Shown: positions 53,928 through 62,557, counted from the first letter of the stretch. The stretch: 64,000 nt of DNA from CAVUCH01 sp963697705 (GCA_963697705.1 CAVOPA010000003.1:620001-684000); one strand, 5' to 3'. The notes: generated from the letters alone by a model not told the origin. A program made the numbers and translations.

Positions 53928-54911
53928 TCAACGGTTGACGGTCGACGGTTTGGTATGCCATCGCCACGCGTGTTCGATGATCGTGCGCAGCTCGGGAAAC
54001 CGCGGCGTCCACCCGAGGACCTCGAACGCGCGGCGCGCATCCGCGACGAGCTGGGGCGGGTCTCCCGCTCGGCGCGGCGAGCTGGTGCGCGGCACGGCTT
54101 TCCCACCCACCTGTTCAACGGTCTCAATCACCTCGCGCACCGAGTGACCGCGCCCGGTCCCCAGGTTGATGGCGGTGCTGGCGCCGCCACCCGCCAGGTA
54201 GTCGAGCGCCTGGACGTGGGCGACCGCAAGGTCCATGACATGGATGTAGTCGCGAATCGCGGTACCGTCAGGCGTGGGGTAGTCGGTGCCGAACACACCA
54301 ACCGGCCCACGCCGCCCGAGCGCGGCATCGATCACGAGCGGGATCAGATGCGTCTCCGGATCGTGATCCTCTCCGACTGCGCCGTCAGGGTCCGCGCCGG
54401 CGGCGTTGAAGTACCGCAGCGCGATCGAGCGCAAGTTGTACGCGTGGCCGTACCAGTGCAGGATGCGCTCGACGAAGAGCTTCGATTCGCCGTACGGATT
54501 GACCGGGGCCTGCGGGTGCGACTCGTCGATCGGAATACGCTGCGGGTCGCCATAGGTGGCGCAGGTCGACGAGAACACGACCCGGGTGACGCCGCGGGCC
54601 ACCATGGTGTCGAGCAGGTTGAGCGTATTGAACGTGTTGTTGCGAAAATACTTGCGCGGGTCGGTCATCGACTCGCCGACGTACGCGCTGGCGGCGAAAT
54701 GGATCACGGCATCGATGGCGTGGTGGTCGAAGACACCGTTGATGAACGCGATGTCGGCAAGATCGCCCTGCTCGAATGCGCCCCATTGCACCGCCCACGG
54801 ATGACCGTACGACAGGTTGTCGAGGACAATCGGCTCGTGCCCGGCCGCCTTCAGCGTCTTCGCAGTGTGGCTGCCGATGTAGCCCGCACCGCCGGTGACT
54901 AGGACATTCAT
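53928..54911 (-). CDS. galE: UDP-glucose 4-epimerase
   Basis: 327 residues, extended SDR enzyme interconverting UDP-galactose and UDP-glucose. NVLVTGGAGYIGSHTAKTLK is the NAD-binding start, with SSTCATYG and the catalytic YGESK (Tyr-Lys pair, near residue 145) and LRYFNAAGADP. A GAAGGATC site is 6 bases before the ATG at 54911. The last codons (KPSTVNR) and the stop lie in a GTTGACGGT-type repeat at 53916-53955, so the end may have been altered by it. Last gene of the galactose cluster. Confidence 0.94.
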   Translation of the reverse strand: MNVLVTGGAGYIGSHTAKTLKAAGHEPIVLDNLSYGHPWAVQWGAFEQGDLADIAFINGVFDHHAIDAVIHFAASAYVGESMTDPRKYFRNNTFNTLNLLDTMVARGVTRVVFSSTCATYGDPQRIPIDESHPQAPVNPYGESKLFVERILHWYGHAYNLRSIALRYFNAAGADPDGAVGEDHDPETHLIPLVIDAALGRRGPVGVFGTDYPTPDGTAIRDYIHVMDLAVAHVQALDYLAGGGASTAINLGTGRGHSVREVIETVEQVGGKAVPRTSSPRRAGDPPQLVADARRAFEVLGWTPRFPELRTIIEHAWRWHTKPSTVNR

Positions 54912-54927
54912 GATCTGATCCTTCACG

Positions 54928-55092
54928 GCCCGCCTGAAGGCGGGCACTACCGGAGTCTGCCTGACAACGGGCACTACCGGAGTCTGCTTGATAACGGGCA
55001 CTACCCGGAGTCTGCCTGACGGCGGGCACTACCGGGTCTGCCTGACGGCGGGCACTACCTGGAATCTGCCTGACGGCGGGCACCATCCTGAG
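54928..55092 (-). repeat. Tandem array of a REP-derived 27-bp unit
   Basis: Six near-copies with CTGCCTGAxxGCGGGCACTAC cores, about 27 bp apart, fill the gap between galK and galE. The first copy (54928-54950) is a full palindrome: GCCCGCC, loop TGAA, GGCGGGC, then ACTAC, which reads GTAG-T before the stem on the minus strand. The later copies have lost the left half of the stem. The same unit recurs twice at 56749-56813. Confidence 0.75.
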
Positions 55093-55154
55093 CCGGCCTC
55101 AGGCGCGCACTGCACGACGCCATGGCAGGCGGAGTCCGGCCACAAGCCTGCGGC

Positions 55155-56615
55155 CTATCGCCCACCGCCGATTGATACTCGCCGTGTCCCGAACGCCGCA
55201 GCGCCAGGCGACGAGCCGCTGAACACGTAGGTCGCGCGGCCGCTGCGCTCCGCGTAACGCGTCGCGATCTCCTCCACCACCGATCCGGCGTCCGCCCGCG
55301 TGAGCAACGCGACCGTGCCGCCGCTGCCGCCGCCGGTGATCTTCGCACCGAAGACGCCGCGTGCCGGACCCGCGGCGCGGGCGAGCGCCACGAGATCGTC
55401 GGTGCCGCTCGATCCCAGCCCGCACGCCGAGTAGCTCGCGTGCGACTCGTACATCAGCGACCCAAGCTCGACACCGAGCGCATCGACGTCTCCCGGCTCG
55501 GCACCGGCGACGCCCTGCAGCCGCGCACGCCAGCGCACGACGCGCTGGTGCTCGGCGACGGGGTGCCGCGCGGGCACGCGCACGGCGTACGTCTTCGCCG
55601 GGTCCACGCGCGTGACCAGGTCGGTCGTCCCGTTGTAGCGCGCGAGGAACTCCGCGCCCGCCATGCGCTCGCGGATGCCGGCGCCCAGGTCGTCGAATTC
55701 CGATGGGGTCACGTTCGCGAGATACCCGCGCCATCGGTGGTCCTCGATGCGCACGTGGCCGCTGCGGACGCCCGGATGCACCGGCAACCCGGCCGCCTCC
55801 GCCAGCACGCGGTATCCCATGAACGCTCCGACGCGCACGGACCCGTAGTCTGCGCCAGTCACTGCATGGCGAATGCCGGAATCGATGCCCCACACCGCGA
55901 GTGATGTGGGGATGGGCACCGTGCCTTCGAATTCGGCCGGCTGGCAGAGGAGTGCCAGCAGTTGCCCGGCCTGGCCGCTGATGGCGGCCATCTGATCCAT
56001 CACACCACACGGCGCTCCGACGACGAGGTTCTCCACCTGCTGGCAGAGGAGGGCCGTGTCGCGCGGTGGCATGTCCAGACCGGCGGATCCGGCCAGCGCC
56101 TGCATCACCGCCGCCTCGAGTGCCGCCGACGAACTGACGCCCTTCCCTTCAGGCACGGCCGAGTAGACGAGCACGCGGGCGCCGGCCGTCAGTGGCAATC
56201 GCCGCTCGCGTGCCAGAACCAGCCAGGCGCCGGCGACGTAGGCGGCCCAGTGCCGATCGCCGGCGGCAAACCACGCACGTGCCGCGTCGTAGGACACCGG
56301 CACGCCCGCGGGCGCGATCTCGTCGAGCGGCACATCGCAGGAGCGCGAGGCGCCGGCCTCCGACAGGCTCACGATCCGCAGCACGCGCGCGGCGTGCGGC
56401 TGCACGGCCGCACACGTCGCTTCGCGAATCGGCCACTGCAGCACCAGCGCGCCCGAGTAATCGGCGATGCCACCCATGACATCGAGGCGACCGGGGGCAC
56501 GCGCGATGACGACCTCACGCCCGGCCTCGAACAGCCCGCGTGCGGGTTCGAACGGATGCACCTCGAGCGTCTGGATCAGTTCGAGGAACCGCGCGATATC
56601 AAAGCCAGTGAGCAT
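55155..56615 (-). CDS. GHMP sugar kinase, galactokinase / L-arabinokinase-like
   Basis: 486 residues, longer than the usual 350-390 of galactokinase. Sugar-binding motif at residues 40-54 reads APGRLDVMGGIADYS where galactokinases have a GEHTDY-type box, so the E and H that contact galactose are replaced (D52 is kept). The P-loop-like VPEGKGVSSSAALE (about 154) and ITGGGSGGTVALL (about 440) are present. The box resembles plant L-arabinokinase rather than GalK, from my memory of that family. Between galE and galT genes it is the likely sugar-1-kinase of the cluster. Substrate could be galactose or another sugar such as L-arabinose. Confidence 0.88.
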   Translation of the reverse strand: MLTGFDIARFLELIQTLEVHPFEPARGLFEAGREVVIARAPGRLDVMGGIADYSGALVLQWPIREATCAAVQPHAARVLRIVSLSEAGASRSCDVPLDEIAPAGVPVSYDAARAWFAAGDRHWAAYVAGAWLVLARERRLPLTAGARVLVYSAVPEGKGVSSSAALEAAVMQALAGSAGLDMPPRDTALLCQQVENLVVGAPCGVMDQMAAISGQAGQLLALLCQPAEFEGTVPIPTSLAVWGIDSGIRHAVTGADYGSVRVGAFMGYRVLAEAAGLPVHPGVRSGHVRIEDHRWRGYLANVTPSEFDDLGAGIRERMAGAEFLARYNGTTDLVTRVDPAKTYAVRVPARHPVAEHQRVVRWRARLQGVAGAEPGDVDALGVELGSLMYESHASYSACGLGSSGTDDLVALARAAGPARGVFGAKITGGGSGGTVALLTRADAGSVVEEIATRYAERSGRATYVFSGSSPGAAAFGTRRVSIGGGR

Positions 56616-56748
56616 GGGGCGAGTGAACCCGCGAGGTCAGCCCGTGCGCGGAACGGCGCGAGCGTGTACACACCTGACTCGCAGCGACCGAGCGCAAGTC
56701 GATAGCTCAGAAGGCATAACCTCGCCGGTTCCGAAGGCCGCCGGCTAG

Positions 56749-56813
56749 GCCCGCCTGAAGGCGGGCACTACACCTGTAGCCGTCCGCACGGCCCGCCTGA
56801 AGGCGGGCACTAC
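56749..56813 (-). repeat. Two REP-like GTAG hairpins
   Basis: Two copies 42 bp apart (56749-56771 and 56791-56813). Each has stem GCCCGCC / GGCGGGC, a TGAA loop and an ACTACACCTG tail. On the minus strand they read GTAG-T then the stem. Same unit as the array before galE. Confidence 0.7.
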
Positions 56814-56894
56814 ACCTGCCGCTCGCACGACCGCGCCTGCCTGCTACATCCGGCATTCGGAATTCACCACGCCATCCTGCACCTATCCGTTGCA

Positions 56895-57905
56895 TCACAG
56901 GAGCCCGCGGCGCCTGAGCGCCTGCTGCAGCCTGGGTTCGACCTGCGCCCGGATGCCGGCATTCGCGTAGCCGACCCACGACACGTCGGGCTCGACGGCC
57001 AGCGGGGCATCGAGCGGGCGGCCGTATGCGTCGGTCACGATGACGCCCAGCTCGCGCGCGATCAGCTCGGTTGCGAGATCGTACGGATGGCAGCAAATGC
57101 CGAGCGCCTTCCCGCTGCGCGCGAGGTAGGCGTCCATCAGCGGCCGGATGTCCGCCACGAAGCGATCGTGACCTGCGATCAGCTCGTACAGCTGCCCGCC
57201 CGACGAGATGTACTGGTCCTCGAACAGGTGCGCCTTGCCGGGTTGCGGCGGTCCCAGCGCGGAGAACACGATCTCTTCGTCAATCGCGGCCAGCTCTTCG
57301 CGCGCACCGGGGAAGAACCGCGCCACCATCGCGAAGCCGTGTGCGATCGTCTGAGCGCCCGAGGGCCGAAGCGCGAGCGGGCGGCGCTCGCCGGTAAGCC
57401 GGTTCACACGCTCGGCGTGTCCGCCCTCACCACGGACGGCCCACAGCACGTCGCAGAGGTGTTGCTTCACGATCGGGATCTCGGTCTGGACGGCGAGCTC
57501 GATGTCGTGCAGGCGCGTATCCGGCCCGCGATTCGGCGCAACGCCCGTCAGCACCCAGGCGCTGCGCTTCTGGTACATGATCGCCCGCGTGCCGTCGATC
57601 GGATCCACGATGATCCGCCAGCGCGCGTCTTCCTCGCGTGTGCCGCGCGGCAGGACGACGCGCCCGCCTTCGATCCCCTCGGCGATGAGCACCAGCGCCG
57701 CACGCGGCGCTACCTCGCGCGAGAAGAAGTCGACGAGCGTCTCCTCGCTCACACGGTCGATGGCGTAGATCGTGTCCCCCTCCTCCTCCGCGGCGATTCC
57801 AGACATATCCTCGAGCGACGCCCGCTCGCACGCCTCGACCACTGCGCGCCGCACCTCTTCCTGCAGCTCGCGGATGGGGGAAAGGAGATCGTGAATCCCG
57901 ATCAT
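56895..57905 (-). CDS. Inositol monophosphatase-family phosphatase
   Basis: 336 residues. The metal box VDPIDGTRAI at about residues 102-111 and an earlier AIDRVSEE (about 48-55, the D/E pair) fit the lithium-sensitive phosphatase family. The usual LEGG-like site reads LIAEGIEGG, and the late WD motif is replaced by CHPYDLATEL (about residue 268). It lies between galT and the GHMP kinase genes, so it may act on a sugar phosphate made by the cluster rather than inositol phosphate. The left repeat arm ends at the base before the ATG and offers GGAG 6 bases upstream as a ribosome site. Confidence 0.82.
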   Translation of the reverse strand: MIGIHDLLSPIRELQEEVRRAVVEACERASLEDMSGIAAEEEGDTIYAIDRVSEETLVDFFSREVAPRAALVLIAEGIEGGRVVLPRGTREEDARWRIIVDPIDGTRAIMYQKRSAWVLTGVAPNRGPDTRLHDIELAVQTEIPIVKQHLCDVLWAVRGEGGHAERVNRLTGERRPLALRPSGAQTIAHGFAMVARFFPGAREELAAIDEEIVFSALGPPQPGKAHLFEDQYISSGGQLYELIAGHDRFVADIRPLMDAYLARSGKALGICCHPYDLATELIARELGVIVTDAYGRPLDAPLAVEPDVSWVGYANAGIRAQVEPRLQQALRRRGLL

Positions 57906-58009
57906 GATCGGCTCCAGGCTCCAGGCTCCGGGCTCCAGGGCTCGTCTGCCACCGGACGCCTGAAGCCTGACCAGGCCCGGAGCCTGGAGCCTGGAGCCCG
58001 GAGCCGATC
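57906..58009. repeat. Near-perfect 31-bp inverted arms of GGCTCC units
   Basis: Left arm 57906-57936 and right arm 57979-58009 are reverse complements with two mismatches in 31. Each is GATCGGCTCC followed by three 7-mers of AGGCTCC or GGGCTCC. A 42-base centre separates them. The left arm touches the ATG of the phosphatase gene and the right arm ends 11 bases before the galT stop. Confidence 0.8.
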
Positions 58010-58020
58010 CACCGGCCCGA

Positions 58021-59052
58021 TCATCGCGCCCTCCTGTAATGGACCGCCGGCAGCGCGCGCAACTCGGCGGCCTTCTCCTCCGGCGCCGTGTCGCTCAGGA
58101 AGTTGCCGCCGCCGATCTCCGGACCCGCGAGGTACTTCAGGAGGTTCGGCTTCCGCAGGGGCGGATGGAACTCCGCGTGGAAGTGGAAGCCGGGGTAGGC
58201 GCGTCCGTCGGTCGGCGCCTGGTGCAACGGCATGACATACGGGAAAGGCATCTGCCAGAGGTTATCGAACCTCACGAGGACGTCCCGGAGCACGAGCGCC
58301 AGGTCCCGCCGCTCGCGCGTGGACAGCGCCGCGAGGCTCGGGTGCGTCGCCTTGGGCGCCACGAACACTTCGTAGGCGTACCGGGCGAAATACGGCAGAA
58401 AGGCGATCGCGCTGTCGTTCTCGGCGATGATGCGGCGGCCGTCGGCATGCTCGGCCGCGAGAATGTCCTGGAACAGCACCCGGCCGGTCTCCGCGAGGTG
58501 TCGCTCGCAGGCCCGCACTTCGGTCTCGATTGTCTTGAACACGAAGTTCGTCGCGTAGATTTGGCAGTGCGGGTGCGGATTGGAGACGCCGACCACCTCG
58601 CCCTTGTTCTCGAAGACGAGCACGTGGTCGATGCCGTCGCGCCCGCCGAGATCCCGGTACTGTTCCTGCCACACTTCGAGCAGCCGATCGACCTCCGCCG
58701 GCTCCAGTTCCGCCAGCGTGAGATCGTGCCGGGGGCTGTAACAGACCACGCGGGCGAGACCGGACGCCGGCCGGTTGCGATACATCCCGGGAGCGGGCGC
58801 GAGCACCTGCGGAGCGAGGGGGCCAACCGACGGGTGATCGTTGTCGAAGACATACGTGCCCGTGTACGGCGGATTGCGCGCGCCGCTCACGCGCGCGTTG
58901 CCGGGACAGAGGTAGCAGTCCGCCACGTACGGCGGCACGCTCGCGCCAGCGGCACGGACCTCCTGCCCGATCCACGGGCGGTCCTGCCGGTGCGCCGCGA
59001 CGATCACCCACTCCTCACGGAGCGGGTGCCAGCGTTCTTCCCAAACGGGCAT
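58021..59052 (-). CDS. galT: Galactose-1-phosphate uridylyltransferase
   Basis: 343 residues. Active-site NPHPHCQIYA (about residue 163) with the nucleophilic His. The zinc sites fit CYLCPGNARVSG (about 42) and NDHPSVG (about 68). It moves UMP from UDP-glucose to a sugar-1-phosphate. The ATG at 59052 (PVWEERWHPLREEWVIVAAH) gives a typical N-terminus; a TTG at 59097 is an alternative. It is preceded by the symporter gene and followed by the IMPase-like and kinase genes. Confidence 0.93.
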   Translation of the reverse strand: MPVWEERWHPLREEWVIVAAHRQDRPWIGQEVRAAGASVPPYVADCYLCPGNARVSGARNPPYTGTYVFDNDHPSVGPLAPQVLAPAPGMYRNRPASGLARVVCYSPRHDLTLAELEPAEVDRLLEVWQEQYRDLGGRDGIDHVLVFENKGEVVGVSNPHPHCQIYATNFVFKTIETEVRACERHLAETGRVLFQDILAAEHADGRRIIAENDSAIAFLPYFARYAYEVFVAPKATHPSLAALSTRERRDLALVLRDVLVRFDNLWQMPFPYVMPLHQAPTDGRAYPGFHFHAEFHPPLRKPNLLKYLAGPEIGGGNFLSDTAPEEKAAELRALPAVHYRRAR

Positions 59053-59142
59053 AGGACGGGTTGATGGAGTCTGGCTGCAGACGCGATCGGGCCTCAAGCC
59101 AGACGGCGCTGCAGTCGGTGCGTAAAACCTGCAGCCTGCTTG

Positions 59143-60906
59143 CTATCCGTTGAAATAAATGTACGCCGCAATGATCAGCGCCAGCACGACGCAGGTGTTG
59201 ATCACGTCCCACTGGTTCCAGCTCGCGCGGGTCTCTCGCTTGTGCTCATCGGTCACTGTCTCGTAAGTGAGGCCCACGAGCTGCGCCTCGGCCGGAGGCT
59301 CGGTCGCATAGCTCACTGCGAACATCGTCACGATCGACACGATCGTGATGAGCATGCTGTAGTACTGGAAGTAAATGTGGTTCACGATCCACAGAAGCGA
59401 CCCTTCCGGGTAGCCGTTCTCGAAACCCACCATCTTCAGCGTGACAGGGGTGTCGACCGCCAAACGGAACGCGCCGAGCGCGAACCCCACCATCAACGCC
59501 CACAGACAGCCCTTCGCATTCAGCCGCTTGTTGAAGACGCCGAAGAAGAAAACGACGAAGATCGGGGGCGCCAGGTAGCCTTGGACGCCCTGCAGGTAGT
59601 CGTACAGGCCGCGTGCACCCTGAATGACGGGGATCCAGGCCAGCCCGATCAGCACCATCACCGTCGTGGCGATGCGCCCTACCCAGACCAGCTCGTGCTG
59701 CGGGGCTTTCGGCCGGAACTTCGTCCAGAAGTCCATCGTGAACAGCGTCGAGCATGCGTTGTACGCAGCCGCGAGCGACGTCATGAGCGCCGCCAGGAGG
59801 CCGGCCACGACCGCGCCGCGCAATCCGACCGGCAGCAGGTCGCGCACGAGCATGGGATATGCGCCCTGCGCCACCGAGTTGATGGGGTTCCCCGCGGCGT
59901 CTACCATCGCGGTGAGCTCGGGCACCTTGCCGGATTTCGCGAGAGCCAGCGCGATCATGCCGGGGAATATGAAGATGAAGACAGGGCTGAGCTTGAGGAA
60001 CGACCCGAAGATTGTCCCTCGCCTTGCCTCGGTCTCGTTGGGCGCCATGAACGTGCGCTGCACGATGTGCTGGTCGGTGCACCAGTACCACAGCCCGACA
60101 ATGGGTGCGCAAAACAACATGCCAATCCACGGGTAGTTGTCGTTGAAGTACCACGCCATCCGCGTGGCCTCCTTGACTGGTAACCAGGTGCCTTCCATGC
60201 CGTGTGGCACCAGCGGCTTCCACAGGTTGAACATTTCGGGATCAAGCGTCGCGCGCAGCTGGCTCCAGCCGCCCAGCTTGTTCAGGCCGAACACCGTCAG
60301 CAGCAGAGACCCGCCGACCAGCACGAACGTCTGCAGCACTTCCGTGTACGCCACCGCGCGCATGCCGCCAACGACGGTGTAGATCCCCGTGAGTACGACC
60401 ACCGCCACCGATCCGACCCAGAAGCTGTTGAAGTGGTACCCGCCGAGCTGCAGGCTGAGGTCGGGCAACACGGACGCGAACACGACACCTCCCGCGAAGA
60501 TGCTGACCGCGATCTTCGTCAGGATGTAGCCCACCACCGAGACGAGCGACAGGACCCATCGGGCCGTGCCGGAGAAGCGGCGCTCGAGGAACTCCGGCGT
60601 CGTGAATACCCGCGACCGAAGGTAGAACGGCACCAGCACCCAGCCGAGCACCAGCAAGCACCAGGCGTGGAGCTCATAGTGCGCGAGCGCGACGCCGCTC
60701 GTCGCGCCAGCGCCGGCGAGCCCGACCAGGTGCTCCGAGCCGATGTTCGAAGCGAAGATTGAGGCGCCGACAATAAACCAGCCCAGGCCGCGACCTGCCA
60801 GGAAGTAGTCCTCAGCGGTGTCCTTGTTGTTGTGCAGGACCCACCACGTCAGAGCCGCAAGGGCCGCGAAGTACGCCAGTATGATCATCCAGTCGAGAGT
60901 CGCCAT
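59143..60906 (-). CDS. Sodium/sugar symporter (SSS family)
   Basis: 587 residues with about 14 membrane helices. FIVGASIFASNIGSEHLVGLAGAG (about residues 47-70) is the SSS sodium-site region in helix 1, and ATVMVLIGLAWIPVI and YDYLQGVQGYLAPPI follow later. Closest type is SglT/SGLT glucose or galactose symporter. First gene of the Leloir set; galT starts 90 bases downstream of the stop. GAAAGGG is 12 bases before the ATG. Confidence 0.93.
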   Translation of the reverse strand: MATLDWMIILAYFAALAALTWWVLHNNKDTAEDYFLAGRGLGWFIVGASIFASNIGSEHLVGLAGAGATSGVALAHYELHAWCLLVLGWVLVPFYLRSRVFTTPEFLERRFSGTARWVLSLVSVVGYILTKIAVSIFAGGVVFASVLPDLSLQLGGYHFNSFWVGSVAVVVLTGIYTVVGGMRAVAYTEVLQTFVLVGGSLLLTVFGLNKLGGWSQLRATLDPEMFNLWKPLVPHGMEGTWLPVKEATRMAWYFNDNYPWIGMLFCAPIVGLWYWCTDQHIVQRTFMAPNETEARRGTIFGSFLKLSPVFIFIFPGMIALALAKSGKVPELTAMVDAAGNPINSVAQGAYPMLVRDLLPVGLRGAVVAGLLAALMTSLAAAYNACSTLFTMDFWTKFRPKAPQHELVWVGRIATTVMVLIGLAWIPVIQGARGLYDYLQGVQGYLAPPIFVVFFFGVFNKRLNAKGCLWALMVGFALGAFRLAVDTPVTLKMVGFENGYPEGSLLWIVNHIYFQYYSMLITIVSIVTMFAVSYATEPPAEAQLVGLTYETVTDEHKRETRASWNQWDVINTCVVLALIIAAYIYFNG

Positions 60907-61036
60907 ACTCGCCTAATCCCTTTCGCCGGGCTACGATGAGGACTGTCAGCCCGTCCACGCTGAAGTCAGCGGCCATAGCCTATCGCGACGGTGTGGCCGG
61001 TCGCGACAGAATTTCGCGGGGCGGAGGCCCCATACC

Positions 61037-61216
61037 ATGAGCCTTGGGATTCCCGAGCTTCTGATCATCCTCGTCATCGTCGTGCTCATCTTCGGTGCAG
61101 GGCGACTCGCCGGGCTCGGTCGCGGCCTCGGTCAGGCCATCCGCGGGTTCAAGGAGGAACTCCCGGGCGACCAGGCCGATGACGACGAGCCCCGGCGGCG
61201 CCGCGATCGGGACTGA
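61037..61216 (+). CDS. tatA: Sec-independent translocase subunit TatA
   Basis: 59 residues. One membrane helix (IPELLIILVIVVLIFG) with a negative residue at E7, then FGAGRLAGLGRGLGQAIRGFKEEL, the TatA amphipathic helix and FxxxL spacing. It forms the pore for folded, twin-arginine proteins such as the multicopper oxidase in this window. No tatB or tatC gene is near it. The C-terminus is acid/basic and short. Confidence 0.9.
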   Translation: MSLGIPELLIILVIVVLIFGAGRLAGLGRGLGQAIRGFKEELPGDQADDDEPRRRRDRD

Positions 61217-61331
61217 GGCAGGGCGGCAGCCCCGCCGGCGCTCAGCAACCCCGTCCGGTACGCTCGTTCCGCGGGATCGGCCGGCTGGAGCCCGCACCCA
61301 CCCTGATGGAGGAAGTCTGCGGCAGCTCTCC

Positions 61332-61360
61332 TTGCGTCACCTCGTCGCGCTTGCTACGAT
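61332..61360 (+). promoter_or_regulatory. Promoter of the small basic gene and GNAT-like gene
   Basis: TTGCGT (61332-61337), 17 bases, and TACGAT (61355-61360) with an extended TGC before it. It gives a leader of about 175 bases before the ATG at 61543. The gap 61217-61542 shows nothing else. Confidence 0.5.
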
Positions 61361-61542
61361 CGCAGGGCAGCCGCCGACCCGACCGTTCCTGAGCGGCCAC
61401 GCTTGAATCCTGAGTGGCCAGCGGCGCCCGCGGGCCGGTGGCTCGTAGTTTTTTGACAGAATCGCGCGCGATCCACGACCGGTCGCGCCAAGGCGTTGCC
61501 CCTGTGTGTCGACAGGTGCTGGCGGCGCCGAAGGAGTGACGC

Positions 61543-61779
61543 ATGGCAAATCGATCCCGACCAACGCTGCAGAAGCGCGAACGGGAAAAGGCGCGGATGG
61601 AGCGCCAGCGCCAGAAGGAACAACGGCGCCAGGACACGAAGGAGCGCCGGTCGAACGAGGGGCCGCGGCCGCTTGGGGAAGATCCGGACCTGGCGGGGAT
61701 CACGCCTGGCCCGCAGCCCCTGGCTGACTGGCAGATCGACGAGGCGGCCGAACCGGCTGACGCCGAGCCGAAGCCCTGA
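61543..61779 (+). CDS. Small charged protein of unknown function
   Basis: 78 residues. First half very basic (QKREREKARMERQRQKEQRR, helical, possibly nucleic-acid binding), second half acidic and Pro-rich (LGEDPDLAGITPGPQPLADW). AAGGAG lies 6 bases before the ATG. It is 6 bases upstream of the GNAT-like gene's GTG, so the two are likely one transcript. Similar small proteins occur in Acidobacteria from memory; no function is known. Confidence 0.6.
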   Translation: MANRSRPTLQKREREKARMERQRQKEQRRQDTKERRSNEGPRPLGEDPDLAGITPGPQPLADWQIDEAAEPADAEPKP

Positions 61780-61785
61780 CCCGCC

Positions 61786-62376
61786 GTGGAGTACCTGATC
61801 AAGCAGTATCCGCTCGAACAAGGCGCTCTCGAAATCCAGTATCTCGAAGAGTTCTTCGGCGAGTTTCCCCGCAAGAAGACGGCGGCCGAGATCGTCAGGC
61901 GGCTCGACGGCCGGGAGCACCTGCTGCTGATGGCCGAGGCGCCGCTCCCGTCAGACCCCGGCATCATCGTCCCCGCTTCCTACAAAGTGATGCACGAGAT
62001 TCGGTCCACCGAGACCGAGCCTAAGCTGCGCGATCTGGTCGCCCGTCTCGCCGGGTGCGTGGAGTTCGAAGGGCGCAAGATCCTGTACACCTGGATCGGG
62101 GGAACCCGCCGGGACTGGCGAGGACAGGGGCACTTCCGCGCGCTGACCGAGGAAAGCGAAGCGTGGGCGTTCGCCTGCGGCTACGACGAGGTGGTCGTCA
62201 AAACGAAGAACAAATTCTTCGAGATGCGGAGCACGCTCGACAATTTGCGCTTCGAGGTCATCAAGTTCGAACCCCACCCCACCGATAGCGCCGAGTCTAA
62301 GGTATACCTGAGCAAGAAGCTGCACGCGGGAGTCCTGCAGGATCACCGGTCGCTGCGGACGGTCGTGCAGGTCTAG
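61786..62376 (+). CDS. GNAT-like acetyltransferase-fold protein
   Basis: 196 residues, GTG start. The RDWRGQGHFRALTEESEAWA stretch (about residue 108) resembles the GNAT coenzyme A loop (RGxG), and NKFFEMRSTLDNLRFEVIKFE is a typical late GNAT strand. The first 100 residues are unlike standard GNATs. Substrate unknown. It begins 6 bases after the small charged gene. Repeat sequence starts 26 bases after its stop. Confidence 0.6.
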   Translation: MEYLIKQYPLEQGALEIQYLEEFFGEFPRKKTAAEIVRRLDGREHLLLMAEAPLPSDPGIIVPASYKVMHEIRSTETEPKLRDLVARLAGCVEFEGRKILYTWIGGTRRDWRGQGHFRALTEESEAWAFACGYDEVVVKTKNKFFEMRSTLDNLRFEVIKFEPHPTDSAESKVYLSKKLHAGVLQDHRSLRTVVQV

Positions 62377-62402
62377 AGACGTTGACGGTGAACGGCACTA
62401 TC

Positions 62403-62550
62403 GGCCCCAAAGGCCTAGGGCTAAGGGCCAGGGGCCAACGGCCCCAGCAACGCGAACGCTACAGCGAACGCCGCGGCGCGGAACACAGCGGAACCCGCCT
62501 CTCGTTTCGTCCGTGGCCGGCCTTGAGCCTTTAGCGCCTTGGCCTTTTAA
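62403..62550. repeat. Inverted arms of GGCTAAG / TAGCGCC units
   Basis: Left arm 62403-62447 (CCTAGGGCTAAGGGCCAGGG type) and right arm 62513-62550 (TGAGCCTTTAGCGCCTTGGCC type), with about 65 bases between. It sits between two convergent genes. Confidence 0.65.
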
Positions 62551-62557
62551 GACTCGC

